A stretch of DNA of 10,136 nt from Candidatus Woesearchaeota archaeon (lineage in GTDB: Archaea; Nanobdellota; Nanobdellia; Woesearchaeales; WJIZ01), in contig JAGVXW010000024.1 in the NCBI GenBank assembly GCA_018303575.1, positions 1 to 10,136 on the forward strand. Reading direction: 5' to 3'. Below the pieces are notes generated by a model. It did no database searches. It was not told the DNA's origin and saw only the letters and a program-made list of their open reading frames with translations. Both the position numbers and the translations under genes were made by a program. Position 1 is the first letter of the stretch. Each line of letters opens with the position of its first letter. Below are positions 1-6,456 of the stretch, one piece after another.

Positions 1-1
1 C

Positions 2-223
2 TTCAACAATGGAATTTTTGCCCGGGCCACGCTCCAGAAGCCGGAGAAGCTCTTATTGAACGTCGGCGCCGGGGTCGTGGTGGACCGCTCCATAGCCGAG
101 ACACGCGCGCTAATCGAGAAGCAGAAGGATGAATTGCAGGAGTTCCGCGTCGCGCTCGCGCAGAACATTGACAAGCTCGTCTCCCGCGCAGCCCAGATCG
201 AAAAGGAGCTCGCAGATGTTTAA
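2..223 (+). CDS. pfdA: Prefoldin alpha subunit, C-terminal part (5' end outside window)
   Basis: The open frame enters from the left edge and stops at TAA 221-223, giving 73 residues. It shows the second half of an alpha-class prefoldin. A beta-hairpin segment with the hallmark Val-Gly-Ala-Gly-Val-Val-Val run (about residues 21-27) is followed by a charged heptad-type helix, the descending arm of the coiled coil, ending in Lys-Glu-Leu-Ala-Asp-Val. Prefoldin is a cytosolic hexamer (two alpha, four beta) that holds unfolded chains and passes them to the group II chaperonin; a thermosome gene lies about 6 kb downstream. The stop overlaps the ftsY start by 8 nt, so the two are translationally linked. 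A pfdA-ftsY pairing is common in archaea. The identification rests on the hairpin plus coiled coil and on this context. Confidence 0.88.
   Translation, partial: FNNGIFARATLQKPEKLLLNVGAGVVVDRSIAETRALIEKQKDELQEFRVALAQNIDKLVSRAAQIEKELADV
203..208 (+). promoter_or_regulatory. Shine-Dalgarno site of ftsY
   Basis: AAGGAG lies inside the last codons of the prefoldin gene, 7 nt before ATG 216. It supports 216 as the ftsY start rather than the in-frame ATG at 129, which would bury 29 unrelated residues in the prefoldin coding sequence. Confidence 0.75.
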
Positions 224-1622
224 GTTTCTCAGGGAAAAGCTCAAGCAGGGCATCGCTGCGCTCACCAAGAAGATTGATGAGGAGGCGAAGGAGGAAGTCG
301 TCGAGGTTCCTGTTTCTCCAAAGGCTGCAGCAGAGCCGTCTGCTGCCCTTTCCAAAGAGGAGAAACGCGGATTCTTCAGCAAGCTCTTCAGGAAAAAGGA
401 AGAGCCGGAAGTCGAAGTCCAAAAGCCCGCTCCTGAAGCTGTTGAGCCGGTTATCGAAGAGAAACCGGCGAAGGAGGAGATAGAACCGCTAGCCAAGAGT
501 CCAGAACCCGCGGCGCCTGAATCACATCGTGAGGAAATCGCTTCCTTCAGCGAAGACAAGGACTTGAATGAGCTTCCTGCGAGGGAAGAGCCGGCTGGCA
601 AAGAAGCGCCTGACATCGCGAAGATGATTGAGGAGGCGCCGGAAATCGGGGAAGAGCCACCGATTATCTTGCCGGAGAAAGCCCCCATAAAGGAGATCCC
701 AACGCCCAAGAAAGAGGGGAAGATCTCTGCGCCTGCCGAAAAGAAAGGCTTTTTCGCTGCGCTGACCGAGAAGATCGTCACGAAAAAAATCAGCGCCGAA
801 AAATTCGATGAGCTGTTCTGGGAGCTTGAGGTCGGGCTGCTGGAAAATAACGTCGCGATGGGCGTGATTGAGAAGCTGAAGGATGACCTTAAGAAAATGC
901 TCGTTGACGTGCCGATCCACCGGGGCAAGGTGGAGGAAACCATTGAGCAAGCCTTGTCCAAGGGTGTCTCGGACGTGCTAAATGTTCCCCCCATTGACCT
1001 GCTTGATGCGATGGGCAGGAAGAAGCCCTTCATCATCTGCTTCGTCGGCATCAACGGCTCGGGAAAGACGACGAGCATCGCGAAAATCACGAAATATTTG
1101 CTCGACAATAAGAAGAAGGTGGTACTTGCGGCGGCCGACACGTTCCGCGCTGCAGCCATCGACCAGCTTCAAATCCATGCGGACAATCTCGGGGTGAAAA
1201 TGATCAGGCAGGAGTATGGCTCAGACCCCGCGGCTGTCGCGTTTGACGCGATAAAATACGCTGAAGCAAAGGATATGGACGCCGTGCTCATCGACACCGC
1301 CGGCCGCCTGCATTCAAACACAAACTTGGTGGACGAGATGAAGAAGATCGTCCGCGTGGCCAAGCCTGACCTGAAAATTTTTGTCGGAGAAGCCATAACT
1401 GGGAATGACTGCATCGAGCAGGCGGAGCAGTTCAATGAGGCAATCGGCATTGACGGCATCATCCTCGCGAAGGCCGATATCGACGAGAAAGGGGGCGCTG
1501 CTTTGTCCGTGAGCTACGTGACCCAGAAGCCCATCCTTTTCCTCGGCACAGGGCAGGAGTACAAAGATTTAAAGCCCTTCAGCAAGGAGGAGTTCATGCA
1601 AAGCCTTGGCTTGGAGACTTGA
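216..1622 (+). CDS. ftsY: FtsY, signal recognition particle receptor GTPase
   Basis: The protein has 468 residues. FtsY docks the SRP-ribosome complex at the membrane; GTP hydrolysis by the FtsY-Ffh/SRP54 pair releases the nascent chain to the Sec channel. Residues 1 to about 175 form an acidic Glu/Pro/Lys-rich A region. The N domain follows (about 176-265), then the G domain. G1 is GINGSGKT at 278-285, the DTFRAA motif follows, G3 is DTAGRL at 360-365, G4 is AKAD at 418-421 (usually TKAD or TKVD), and GTGQEY near 443 is the closing motif. The A region holds three similar basic/aromatic stretches (residues 2-20, 51-61 and 176-190) resembling FtsY membrane-targeting helices. ATG 216 has a good Shine-Dalgarno site and begins with a typical Phe/Lys-rich amphipathic helix. 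The gene sits between pfdA (8-nt overlap) and a Yip1-like gene (no gap). Confidence 0.95.
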   Translation: MFKFLREKLKQGIAALTKKIDEEAKEEVVEVPVSPKAAAEPSAALSKEEKRGFFSKLFRKKEEPEVEVQKPAPEAVEPVIEEKPAKEEIEPLAKSPEPAAPESHREEIASFSEDKDLNELPAREEPAGKEAPDIAKMIEEAPEIGEEPPIILPEKAPIKEIPTPKKEGKISAPAEKKGFFAALTEKIVTKKISAEKFDELFWELEVGLLENNVAMGVIEKLKDDLKKMLVDVPIHRGKVEETIEQALSKGVSDVLNVPPIDLLDAMGRKKPFIICFVGINGSGKTTSIAKITKYLLDNKKKVVLAAADTFRAAAIDQLQIHADNLGVKMIRQEYGSDPAAVAFDAIKYAEAKDMDAVLIDTAGRLHSNTNLVDEMKKIVRVAKPDLKIFVGEAITGNDCIEQAEQFNEAIGIDGIILAKADIDEKGGAALSVSYVTQKPILFLGTGQEYKDLKPFSKEEFMQSLGLET

Positions 1623-2135
1623 ATGACATTCGATTTGCAGAGGGCGGTGCAAATTGCTTTTCTAGAGCGGAAAGCGATTCTAGAAGCGTCGAAGGACGAG
1701 CAGGCGCTCCAGAAGGGGATATCCATCACGGTGATAAGCGGGCTCATCGTCGGCGCATTGAAAGCGTTTCAGGGAGAAAGTGCGTTCACGCTTATCCTGT
1801 CTCCAATCGGTGCCCTCATCGGCGTCATCCTGCTCGGGGCGCCTGTGCATTGGCTGGCCAAGCTTTTCGGTGGGAAGGCGGCATTCGGGCAAATCATCAG
1901 GCCGCTCTTCTACACGTCAATCATCTCCTGGTTGGTTCCTCTTCAGCTTCTGCCTCTTGTTGGAAAGATCATAGCTTTCGTGCTGAGCATCTGGATGCTG
2001 TCGAGCTTTGCCCGGGTCGCAAAAGAAGTCCATGAGATCAGTCTCGTAAAGGCGGCCGTTTGTGTCATTATCCCCATCGTCATTTTTGCTCTGATTGCCC
2101 TCATCTATGAGATTGTCGCGCCTACCTTGTACTAG
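1623..2135 (+). CDS. Yip1-domain-like multi-pass membrane protein
   Basis: The protein has 170 residues. A short soluble, helical N-terminus (1-30) precedes four to five hydrophobic segments, at about 33-50, 56-78, 93-112, 113-130 and 143-163. The pattern fits the Yip1 family as I know it: a loop with Phe-Gly-Gly-Lys plus Phe between the second and third helices, then a Trp-containing helix, and Ala-Lys-Glu-Val-His-Glu-Ile-Ser-Leu-Val-Lys-Ala before the last helix. Prokaryotic members have no established biochemical role; eukaryotic relatives act in vesicle traffic. The start ATG directly follows the ftsY stop, and GGAG at 1613-1616 lies 6 nt upstream, so it is almost certainly co-expressed with the SRP receptor. 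A role at the membrane alongside FtsY is inference. The 3' end overlaps the convergent helicase gene by 14 nt. Confidence 0.78.
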   Translation: MTFDLQRAVQIAFLERKAILEASKDEQALQKGISITVISGLIVGALKAFQGESAFTLILSPIGALIGVILLGAPVHWLAKLFGGKAAFGQIIRPLFYTSIISWLVPLQLLPLVGKIIAFVLSIWMLSSFARVAKEVHEISLVKAAVCVIIPIVIFALIALIYEIVAPTLY

Positions 2136-2796
2136 TGTGAAACGTCAGGTCTCCGGCCAGATACACCCCTTCTTCAAGCTTCACCGGCCGCCAGTCATCA
2201 AGAACTAATTCCGCGCCCAGCCAGGAGGCGAGTTCCTCAGGATTCCCGATGGTCGCCGACAATCCTAGGAGCTGCATCTTCGGCAGGAGCTGCTTCAGGA
2301 GCGTGATGAGGATTTCCAGCGTCGGCCCGCGCTCAGGATCATTGAGCAGATGTATCTCGTCCACAATAACTGTCTTCACCTGCCGCAGCCAGGGAGCGTG
2401 GTGCCTGATGAGCGAGTCCAGTTTCTCGCTTGTGACAAAAAGGAAATCCTTTTCCGCCAGTCCCGGCTCCGCGGAGTCCAGGTCGCCGATGGAAAGCGCG
2501 ATGCTGAACATGCCTTTGTATTTTGCGCTGAACTCCTTGTATTTCTCAGACGCCAGCGCTTTGAGCGGGACGATGTAGATGGCCTTTCCCTTCCCCTCAA
2601 GAATGTTTTTTGCCGCCGCCAGTTCTGCGATTAAGGTCTTGCCCGAGGCAGTCGGGGTGCAGACCAAGAGGCTCTTGCCGTCGAGCAGGCCAGCATTGAT
2701 CGCTTTTTCCTGCGCCGGCCTGAGACCTTGAATGTCTTTAGATAGAATAGTAGAAAGTTTTTCAGGAATCTTGCTTCTAATATCGGAAAGCTGCAT
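2122..2796 (-). CDS. Hel308/Ski2-like helicase, N-terminal RecA domain only (truncated)
   Basis: The product is 224 residues, against roughly 700 for Hel308. The Q-like region LRPAQEKAI (25-33), Walker A TPTASGKT (47-54), motif Ia PLKALA (77-82), TSEKLDSL (122-129), Walker B DEIH (146-149) followed by NDPERGPTLE, motif III SATIGN (180-185) and the WRPV element (202-205) match Hel308 closely. Everything after the first RecA-like domain is missing: RecA2 with motifs IV-VI, winged helix, ratchet and HLH domains. The frame ends ten residues past EEGVYL, inside the 3' end of the convergent Yip1-like gene. ATG 2796 is chosen because a TATA box lies about 25 nt upstream, giving a leaderless mRNA; a TTG at 2814 would add six residues. 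Such a half-helicase cannot unwind alone. It may be a remnant, one piece of a split gene, or an assembly break. The motifs themselves look intact. Confidence 0.85.
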   Translation of the reverse strand: MQLSDIRSKIPEKLSTILSKDIQGLRPAQEKAINAGLLDGKSLLVCTPTASGKTLIAELAAAKNILEGKGKAIYIVPLKALASEKYKEFSAKYKGMFSIALSIGDLDSAEPGLAEKDFLFVTSEKLDSLIRHHAPWLRQVKTVIVDEIHLLNDPERGPTLEILITLLKQLLPKMQLLGLSATIGNPEELASWLGAELVLDDWRPVKLEEGVYLAGDLTFHTSTR

Positions 2797-2816
2797 GGGA
2801 AAAGTGGGTACCAATC

Positions 2817-2825
2817 GTTATAAAA
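2817..2825 (-). promoter_or_regulatory. TATA box of the helicase-fragment gene
   Basis: TTTTATAAC on the minus strand is centred about 25 nt upstream of ATG 2796. This is the archaeal TATA-to-start distance, so transcription should begin at or next to the ATG, without a leader. The box makes up one half of a divergent promoter region (2797-2869). Confidence 0.6.
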
Positions 2826-2841
2826 GGGTTGTGGAAACCTT

Positions 2842-2848
2842 TTTATAA
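2842..2848 (+). promoter_or_regulatory. TATA box of the ROK kinase gene
   Basis: TTTATAA is centred 25 nt before ATG 2870 and preceded by a purine-rich GGAAA that could serve as the TFB-recognition element. The distance implies a leaderless transcript. The purine run at 2861-2868 sits too close to the ATG to be a normal Shine-Dalgarno site. Confidence 0.65.
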
Positions 2849-2869
2849 GCGTCGCCTGTAAAGAGGGAT

Positions 2870-3601
2870 ATGTCAGTTCTCGGCATCGACATCGGCGGCA
2901 CTACCATCAAAACGGGCTTCGTCTCCGGCTATCGCGTGAAGGACAAGGTTGAGATTCCAGCACCCAAGAGCAGGGAAGATATCGTCCGGGCCTTGAAGAA
3001 CATCATCGCCTTTGCTCACGCTGACAGGATTGGCATTGGCTGCCCGGGCATCATCGACGGCACCAAAGTGACATATTGCCCAAATCTCCCTCTATCTGGA
3101 TTTGATTTCAAAACGCTTGGAAACGTGGTTGCCAATAATGACGCCGCCTGCGCCGCGTGGGCGGAAGCTCAGGCAAGAAAATCGAAGAATCTGATTTGTC
3201 TCACGCTTGGTACTGGCGTCGGCTCCGGAATTGTCATCGACGGCAAGCTCCATCCCGCGGAAGCGGGTCACATGACGATAGATTACAAAGGAAAGAAATC
3301 AAAATGCTGCGGCAATGATGGCTGCCTGGAGTCGCTCCTCTCGTTGGATCTTGAGAACGGAACAAAAAAAGAGAAGGTGGATGAGTTCGGGGAATATCTC
3401 GGTATCGGCATCTCCAATCTCGTGAATCTTTTGCGTCCTGAAATAATCGTCCTGGCCGGAGGAAAGAGCAAGGCCTTCTCGAAGTTTAGAGAAGCGATGT
3501 TCGCTGAAATCAAGAAAAGGGCGCTCTTTCCCGTTAAAATAGAGACTGCAAAGGTGGAAGACGCGGGAATTGTCGGCGCGGCTCTGCTCACGAAGAAATA
3601 A
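2870..3601 (+). CDS. ROK-family sugar kinase (glucokinase-like)
   Basis: The protein has 243 residues, short for ROK proteins, which usually run near 300. It probably phosphorylates glucose or a related hexose or amino sugar with ATP in the cytosol; specificity cannot be read from sequence. Phosphate-1 motif DIGGTT is at 7-12, the catalytic-base motif NNDA at 89-92 (Asp91), phosphate-2 LTLGTGVGSG at 111-120, and the substrate-contact EAGH at 131-134. The zinc segment KCCGNDGC (145-152) departs from the family CxCGxxGC: the first Cys position is Lys145, and Cys146 is new, while His134, Cys147 and Cys152 remain. The segment after this motif is much shorter than usual, which explains most of the length deficit. 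ATG 2870 is fixed by the TATA spacing. The gene converges on the phosphoglycerate mutase gene with a 14-nt overlap, so two glycolysis-type genes face each other. Confidence 0.88.
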   Translation: MSVLGIDIGGTTIKTGFVSGYRVKDKVEIPAPKSREDIVRALKNIIAFAHADRIGIGCPGIIDGTKVTYCPNLPLSGFDFKTLGNVVANNDAACAAWAEAQARKSKNLICLTLGTGVGSGIVIDGKLHPAEAGHMTIDYKGKKSKCCGNDGCLESLLSLDLENGTKKEKVDEFGEYLGIGISNLVNLLRPEIIVLAGGKSKAFSKFREAMFAEIKKRALFPVKIETAKVEDAGIVGAALLTKK

Positions 3602-5108
3602 GGCTCTTTCCGGTCATCTCCTTGGGCTGGGGAACGCCCATGAGACCGAGGATTGTGGGGGCGATGTCCTGAAGTCCTGCCCGCAGAAGCTTCGCTTTCT
3701 TGAGCTTTTCGTCATTGGAAATCAGATGGAATAGGATAGGATTGTATGCGTGGCTCGGGTCCACCTCGCCGCTGTCGTGGAGCATGTGATCTGCGTTGCC
3801 GTGATCCGCCATGAGGCAGACAACATAGTCCTCCTCGAGCGCCTTCTTGACCACTTTCCCTACGCACTCATCCACAACTTCCACCGCCCTCACGACCGCC
3901 TTGAACACGCCGCTGTGGCCGACGAGATCTGCATTGGCGTAATTCACGAGTATGAAGTCATATTTGCCCATGCGCTTGAGGAGCTCGTCAGTAATCTCAT
4001 AGGCAGACATCTCCGGCTTCTGGTCGTAGCTTGGAACCTTCGGAGAAGGCACCAGCAACCTGTCCTCCCCGGGATTTGGCTGCTCAATCTGAGAGTTGAA
4101 AAAGAAAGTAACGTGGGGATATTTTTCTGTTTCAGAAATCCGGAGCTGCTTGAGTCCGTGCTTTGCGAGCACCTGCCCGAGATTGTGGGGCACGGTCTGC
4201 TGGGTATAGGCCACGGGAAACTTCCACTGGTCCTCATAAACCGACATGCACGCATAATGAAGCTTCACTGATTTCTCCGGCAGCGCGGTGCAATAGGGCA
4301 ACCGGTTGAGCATCGCGGTGATCTGCCTGCTCCTGTCGCTCCTGAAATTGTACCAGATAAAGGCATCGTTATCTTTTAGGGTGAGGTCTTTCCTAATGAT
4401 GGCGGGTTGCACATAATAATCTGTCTTGTCCCCGCGTTTGTAAGCCTCTTCGACCGCCCCTTTCGCGCTCCTCGCCTCAAAGCCTCTTCCTTCTACAATC
4501 AAATCGTACGCTTTCCGCGTCCGGTCCCAGTTCTTGTCCCTGTCCATAGCATAGTAGCGGCCGACGACGCTGGCGATGGCTCCGAATCCAAGCTCTTTGA
4601 GTTTCTTTTCCAGCTGCTCGATGAGGGGAAGCGCGCTTTTCTCCGGCATGTCCCTGCCATCGAGCGTGAGATGCACAACCACGTCGCGGAATCCTTCTTT
4701 TTTGCAGAGATCGAGCAAGGCGAACAGATGCCCGATGTGCGCATGGATGCCAACCTCGGTGAGCAGGCCGTCGAGATGTAGCCGCGAATGATGCTTCTTG
4801 CAGTGATTGATTGCGTCAAGAAAAACCCTGTTCTTGAAGAAACCCCCTTCCCTAATCTCCTTGTTGATGAGCGCTAAGGGCTGCCAGACGATTCTGCCGG
4901 CGCCGATCGTGAGGTGCCCTACTTCTGAGCCGCCCATCGCGCCCTCTGGATTTCCGACATGCTCTCCATTGCAGTGCAGAATACAATAAGGATAGTGGCT
5001 CTTGTAGTAGAAATGATTCGGCGTCTTGGCATGGGTGATAGCATTGCCCTCGTAATCCTTGCCCTCCCCCCACCCATCGCGGATAATGAGAATGACCCGG
5101 CGCTTCAT
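3588..5108 (-). CDS. gpmI: 2,3-bisphosphoglycerate-independent phosphoglycerate mutase, bacterial type
   Basis: The protein has 506 residues, the normal length for the GpmI class, distinct from the shorter archaeal ApgM class. It interconverts 3- and 2-phosphoglycerate through a phosphoserine intermediate using two Mn ions. Metal and catalytic residues are in place: Asp11 (DGWG), nucleophile Ser61 (GSEVGH), His122, Arg152-Asp153 (DGRD), Arg184 and Arg190, Arg256 and Arg259 (FRSDRSRQIT), Lys329, Asp394 and His398 (NADLVGH), Asp435-His436 (ADHGNAD) and His453. Conserved surroundings differ: MGNSEVGH reads MGGSEVGH, and the usual GGVHSH reads VGIHAH. ATG 5108 lies 25 nt from a TATA box, so the mRNA is probably leaderless. 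The gene follows an orphan gene on the same strand after 31 nt but has its own promoter. A bacterial origin by transfer is possible, though GpmI occurs in several archaea. Confidence 0.95.
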   Translation of the reverse strand: MKRRVILIIRDGWGEGKDYEGNAITHAKTPNHFYYKSHYPYCILHCNGEHVGNPEGAMGGSEVGHLTIGAGRIVWQPLALINKEIREGGFFKNRVFLDAINHCKKHHSRLHLDGLLTEVGIHAHIGHLFALLDLCKKEGFRDVVVHLTLDGRDMPEKSALPLIEQLEKKLKELGFGAIASVVGRYYAMDRDKNWDRTRKAYDLIVEGRGFEARSAKGAVEEAYKRGDKTDYYVQPAIIRKDLTLKDNDAFIWYNFRSDRSRQITAMLNRLPYCTALPEKSVKLHYACMSVYEDQWKFPVAYTQQTVPHNLGQVLAKHGLKQLRISETEKYPHVTFFFNSQIEQPNPGEDRLLVPSPKVPSYDQKPEMSAYEITDELLKRMGKYDFILVNYANADLVGHSGVFKAVVRAVEVVDECVGKVVKKALEEDYVVCLMADHGNADHMLHDSGEVDPSHAYNPILFHLISNDEKLKKAKLLRAGLQDIAPTILGLMGVPQPKEMTGKSLISS

Positions 5109-5127
5109 AACTTAGGCAAGAAACCCG

Positions 5128-5137
5128 TATATTTAAA
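5128..5137 (-). promoter_or_regulatory. TATA box of gpmI
   Basis: TTTAAATATA on the minus strand fills most of the 31-nt gap before gpmI and is centred about 25 nt from ATG 5108. This suggests gpmI has its own leaderless transcript even though a same-strand gene ends just upstream. Its TFB-recognition element would fall within that upstream gene. Confidence 0.6.
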
Positions 5138-5139
5138 CA

Positions 5140-5637
5140 TTAGCCCTCGAAATCCTTGTACAATTCGTCATCCTCATGCTTCTTCTCAGGAGCTGCTTCG
5201 GGGGCAGGTTCAGGAATGGTTTCTTTCACAGGAGCCTGTTGCGTCGTGGGCTGCGCTTCCGGAGTCAATGGCTCAGGCGCCGGCTCCACTCCCATGACTT
5301 CAGAAACGGTCTTGTCCATCGGCAGGGCGTCGGTGAACACAGCGCCCCCATGGTACTGTTTCATGGCCGCCGCCATCACCTGCTGGTTTTCCTCGTGCTC
5401 CTTTTGGGCTGCCTCGACAAGCTGGGAAGTGCTGAAGCCTGCCCCCTGAAGGACAGACTCCACCTGGATCTTGGACTCCTCCTTGGGCACCTGGCTTCCC
5501 CCGAGGCCGATGATGTCCTTGGCCTTCTCCTGGGCGTCCCAGAGCGAGGCCGCCAGGCCCTTGCTGAAGAGCATGTTGGCCACGCGGCTCAGTTCTTCCT
5601 CCCTCTTGTTCGTGACGCGCGGCCAGTTGTCGCTCAT
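5140..5637 (-). CDS. Uncharacterised acidic protein with small helical N-terminal domain
   Basis: The protein has 165 residues and is not recognised. Residues 8-45 look like a compact two- or three-helix unit (NKREEELSRVANML, then a second helix ending in DAQEKAKDIIGL). A second helical region follows (about 55-95), with Gln/Glu-rich heptads around KEHEENQQ. The last 50 residues are Pro/Glu/Ala-rich and probably disordered, ending in a very acidic DDELYKDFEG. There is no signal peptide, membrane helix or Cys. The start is set at ATG 5637, not the in-frame ATG at 5697, because a strong TATATATA element lies about 26 nt upstream of 5637 and would otherwise be inside the gene. It is divergent from the 217-residue orphan gene and upstream of gpmI. 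Order of helices plus acidic tail would suit an adaptor or nucleic-acid-associated protein, but no function can be assigned. Confidence 0.75.
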   Translation of the reverse strand: MSDNWPRVTNKREEELSRVANMLFSKGLAASLWDAQEKAKDIIGLGGSQVPKEESKIQVESVLQGAGFSTSQLVEAAQKEHEENQQVMAAAMKQYHGGAVFTDALPMDKTVSEVMGVEPAPEPLTPEAQPTTQQAPVKETIPEPAPEAAPEKKHEDDELYKDFEG

Positions 5638-5658
5638 AGGGAGTGCCAGGGCCCGCGA

Positions 5659-5668
5659 GTATATATAC
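5659..5668 (-). promoter_or_regulatory. TATA box of the 165-residue acidic protein gene
   Basis: The palindromic GTATATATAC is centred about 26 nt upstream of ATG 5637 and preceded on the minus strand by an A-rich purine run (GCAAAAAG) that could be its TFB element. It decides the start codon of the gene. Confidence 0.7.
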
Positions 5669-5700
5669 TTTTTGCGCTGTGCCTCCCCAAATGACATACA

Positions 5701-5710
5701 TTTTTATAAG
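5701..5710 (+). promoter_or_regulatory. TATA box of the 217-residue orphan gene
   Basis: TTTTTATAAG is centred about 29 nt before ATG 5735, so the mRNA starts at or a few bases ahead of the ATG. It faces away from the 5659-5668 box; the 97-nt region 5638-5734 holds both promoters and no other visible element. Confidence 0.6.
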
Positions 5711-5734
5711 ATTGTTCACTTGTAAACGCCCAAG

Positions 5735-6388
5735 ATGCTGCAAACGGAAAAAGCCCTAAAGGTGGGGGGTCTCATTTGCGTGGAGAAGGGCGCATACCAA
5801 GACAATGGCTATTACACGGTGACGGCCTATCATAGGGGCACTGACAGGTTGCTTCATGTGGTCTATGAAGGCGACCCTAGCCGCCTCAGGTACAGATTTC
5901 TGGTGAGGCTGGATATCCCGAGCGCGGACAGATCAGGAATGCCGCTTGAGGATTCTGTGGTTGGCCATTTTCTGAACGACGTCATGCCAAGCGGCTGGGA
6001 AGACTGCGGTTCGCGAGACCGGGTGCTTTTGGCATCTTGGGAGCCCGGATATAACTCAGGGAGGATGCGAGAGCTTGGCATGCGTGTGCCTAATCTTGCT
6101 GTGGTCAGGACGCAGTACAATATCGGGCGGATTTTGCGTGCCTTGTACATCACCGCAGAGGGGGAGGTCTTTGAGATGAGCGCGGGCAGGATATGGCCTG
6201 ACTCCACGAGGAGAAGGGTTGATAAAAGCCTTCGACGGTACATGCGCCGGCTGGATGGCCTTGACGGCCCCATTCGTGACGAGACCCCCCGCCTCGTCAT
6301 CTTCGAACAGGGGGGGATCTTGGAGCGGATCCAAGACTTACTTGCCAGCCGGGAAGAGGGGATGCTCAGATTGGCAAGGCACCTCTGA
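5735..6388 (+). CDS. Uncharacterised Arg-rich soluble protein
   Basis: The protein has 217 residues and matches no family I know. The first about 75 residues alternate Gly, Tyr, Val and Arg in a way that suggests beta strands (for example YYTVTAYHRGTDRLLHVVYEGD). The middle, about 75-150, has single Cys and several Trp residues (SGWEDCGSRD, LASWEPGYNSG) followed by VPNLAVVRTQYNIGRILRALYIT. The C-terminal third is strongly basic and helical (RRRVDKSLRRYMRRLDGL) and ends in a leucine-rich helix. No membrane segment, signal peptide or catalytic motif is evident. A single ATG lies at the expected distance from a TATA box, and codon use looks like a genuine gene, although it uses more AGG/AGA arginine codons than the thermosome gene. 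The basic helix would allow nucleic-acid binding, but that is only a guess. Confidence 0.7.
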   Translation: MLQTEKALKVGGLICVEKGAYQDNGYYTVTAYHRGTDRLLHVVYEGDPSRLRYRFLVRLDIPSADRSGMPLEDSVVGHFLNDVMPSGWEDCGSRDRVLLASWEPGYNSGRMRELGMRVPNLAVVRTQYNIGRILRALYITAEGEVFEMSAGRIWPDSTRRRVDKSLRRYMRRLDGLDGPIRDETPRLVIFEQGGILERIQDLLASREEGMLRLARHL

Positions 6389-6400
6389 GCCAAGAGCAAT

Positions 6401-6410
6401 CTTTATAAAT
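6401..6410 (+). promoter_or_regulatory. TATA box of the thermosome gene
   Basis: CTTTATAAAT is centred about 51 nt upstream of ATG 6457, so transcription should begin near 6431 and leave a leader of about 26 nt. The pyrimidine/T-rich stretch at 6411-6430 could also end transcription of the upstream orphan gene. Confidence 0.65.
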
Positions 6411-6440
6411 CGCTTTTTCTTCCCACTCTCCTACAACAGA

Positions 6441-6448
6441 AAGGGGGT
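6441..6448 (+). promoter_or_regulatory. Shine-Dalgarno site of the thermosome gene
   Basis: AAGGGGGT lies 8 nt before ATG 6457, inside the short leader. This gene therefore uses leader-dependent initiation, unlike the leaderless neighbours, as often seen for highly expressed archaeal genes. Confidence 0.6.
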
Positions 6449-6456
6449 AGATTCCT

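Noticed and set aside
129..215. 29-residue upstream extension of FtsY
   Set aside because: Encoded out of frame within prefoldin alpha, with Arg/Ser-rich non-FtsY sequence; ATG 216 has a good Shine-Dalgarno site.
110..1159. Long minus-strand open frame of 349 codons opposite ftsY
   Set aside because: Ser/Phe-rich translation of the antisense of a Glu/Lys-rich gene; no promoter or ribosome site, and the opposite strand is clearly ftsY.
5140..5697. Longer version of the acidic orphan starting at 5697
   Set aside because: The strong TATA element at 5659-5668 lies inside this version and fits a leaderless start at 5637.
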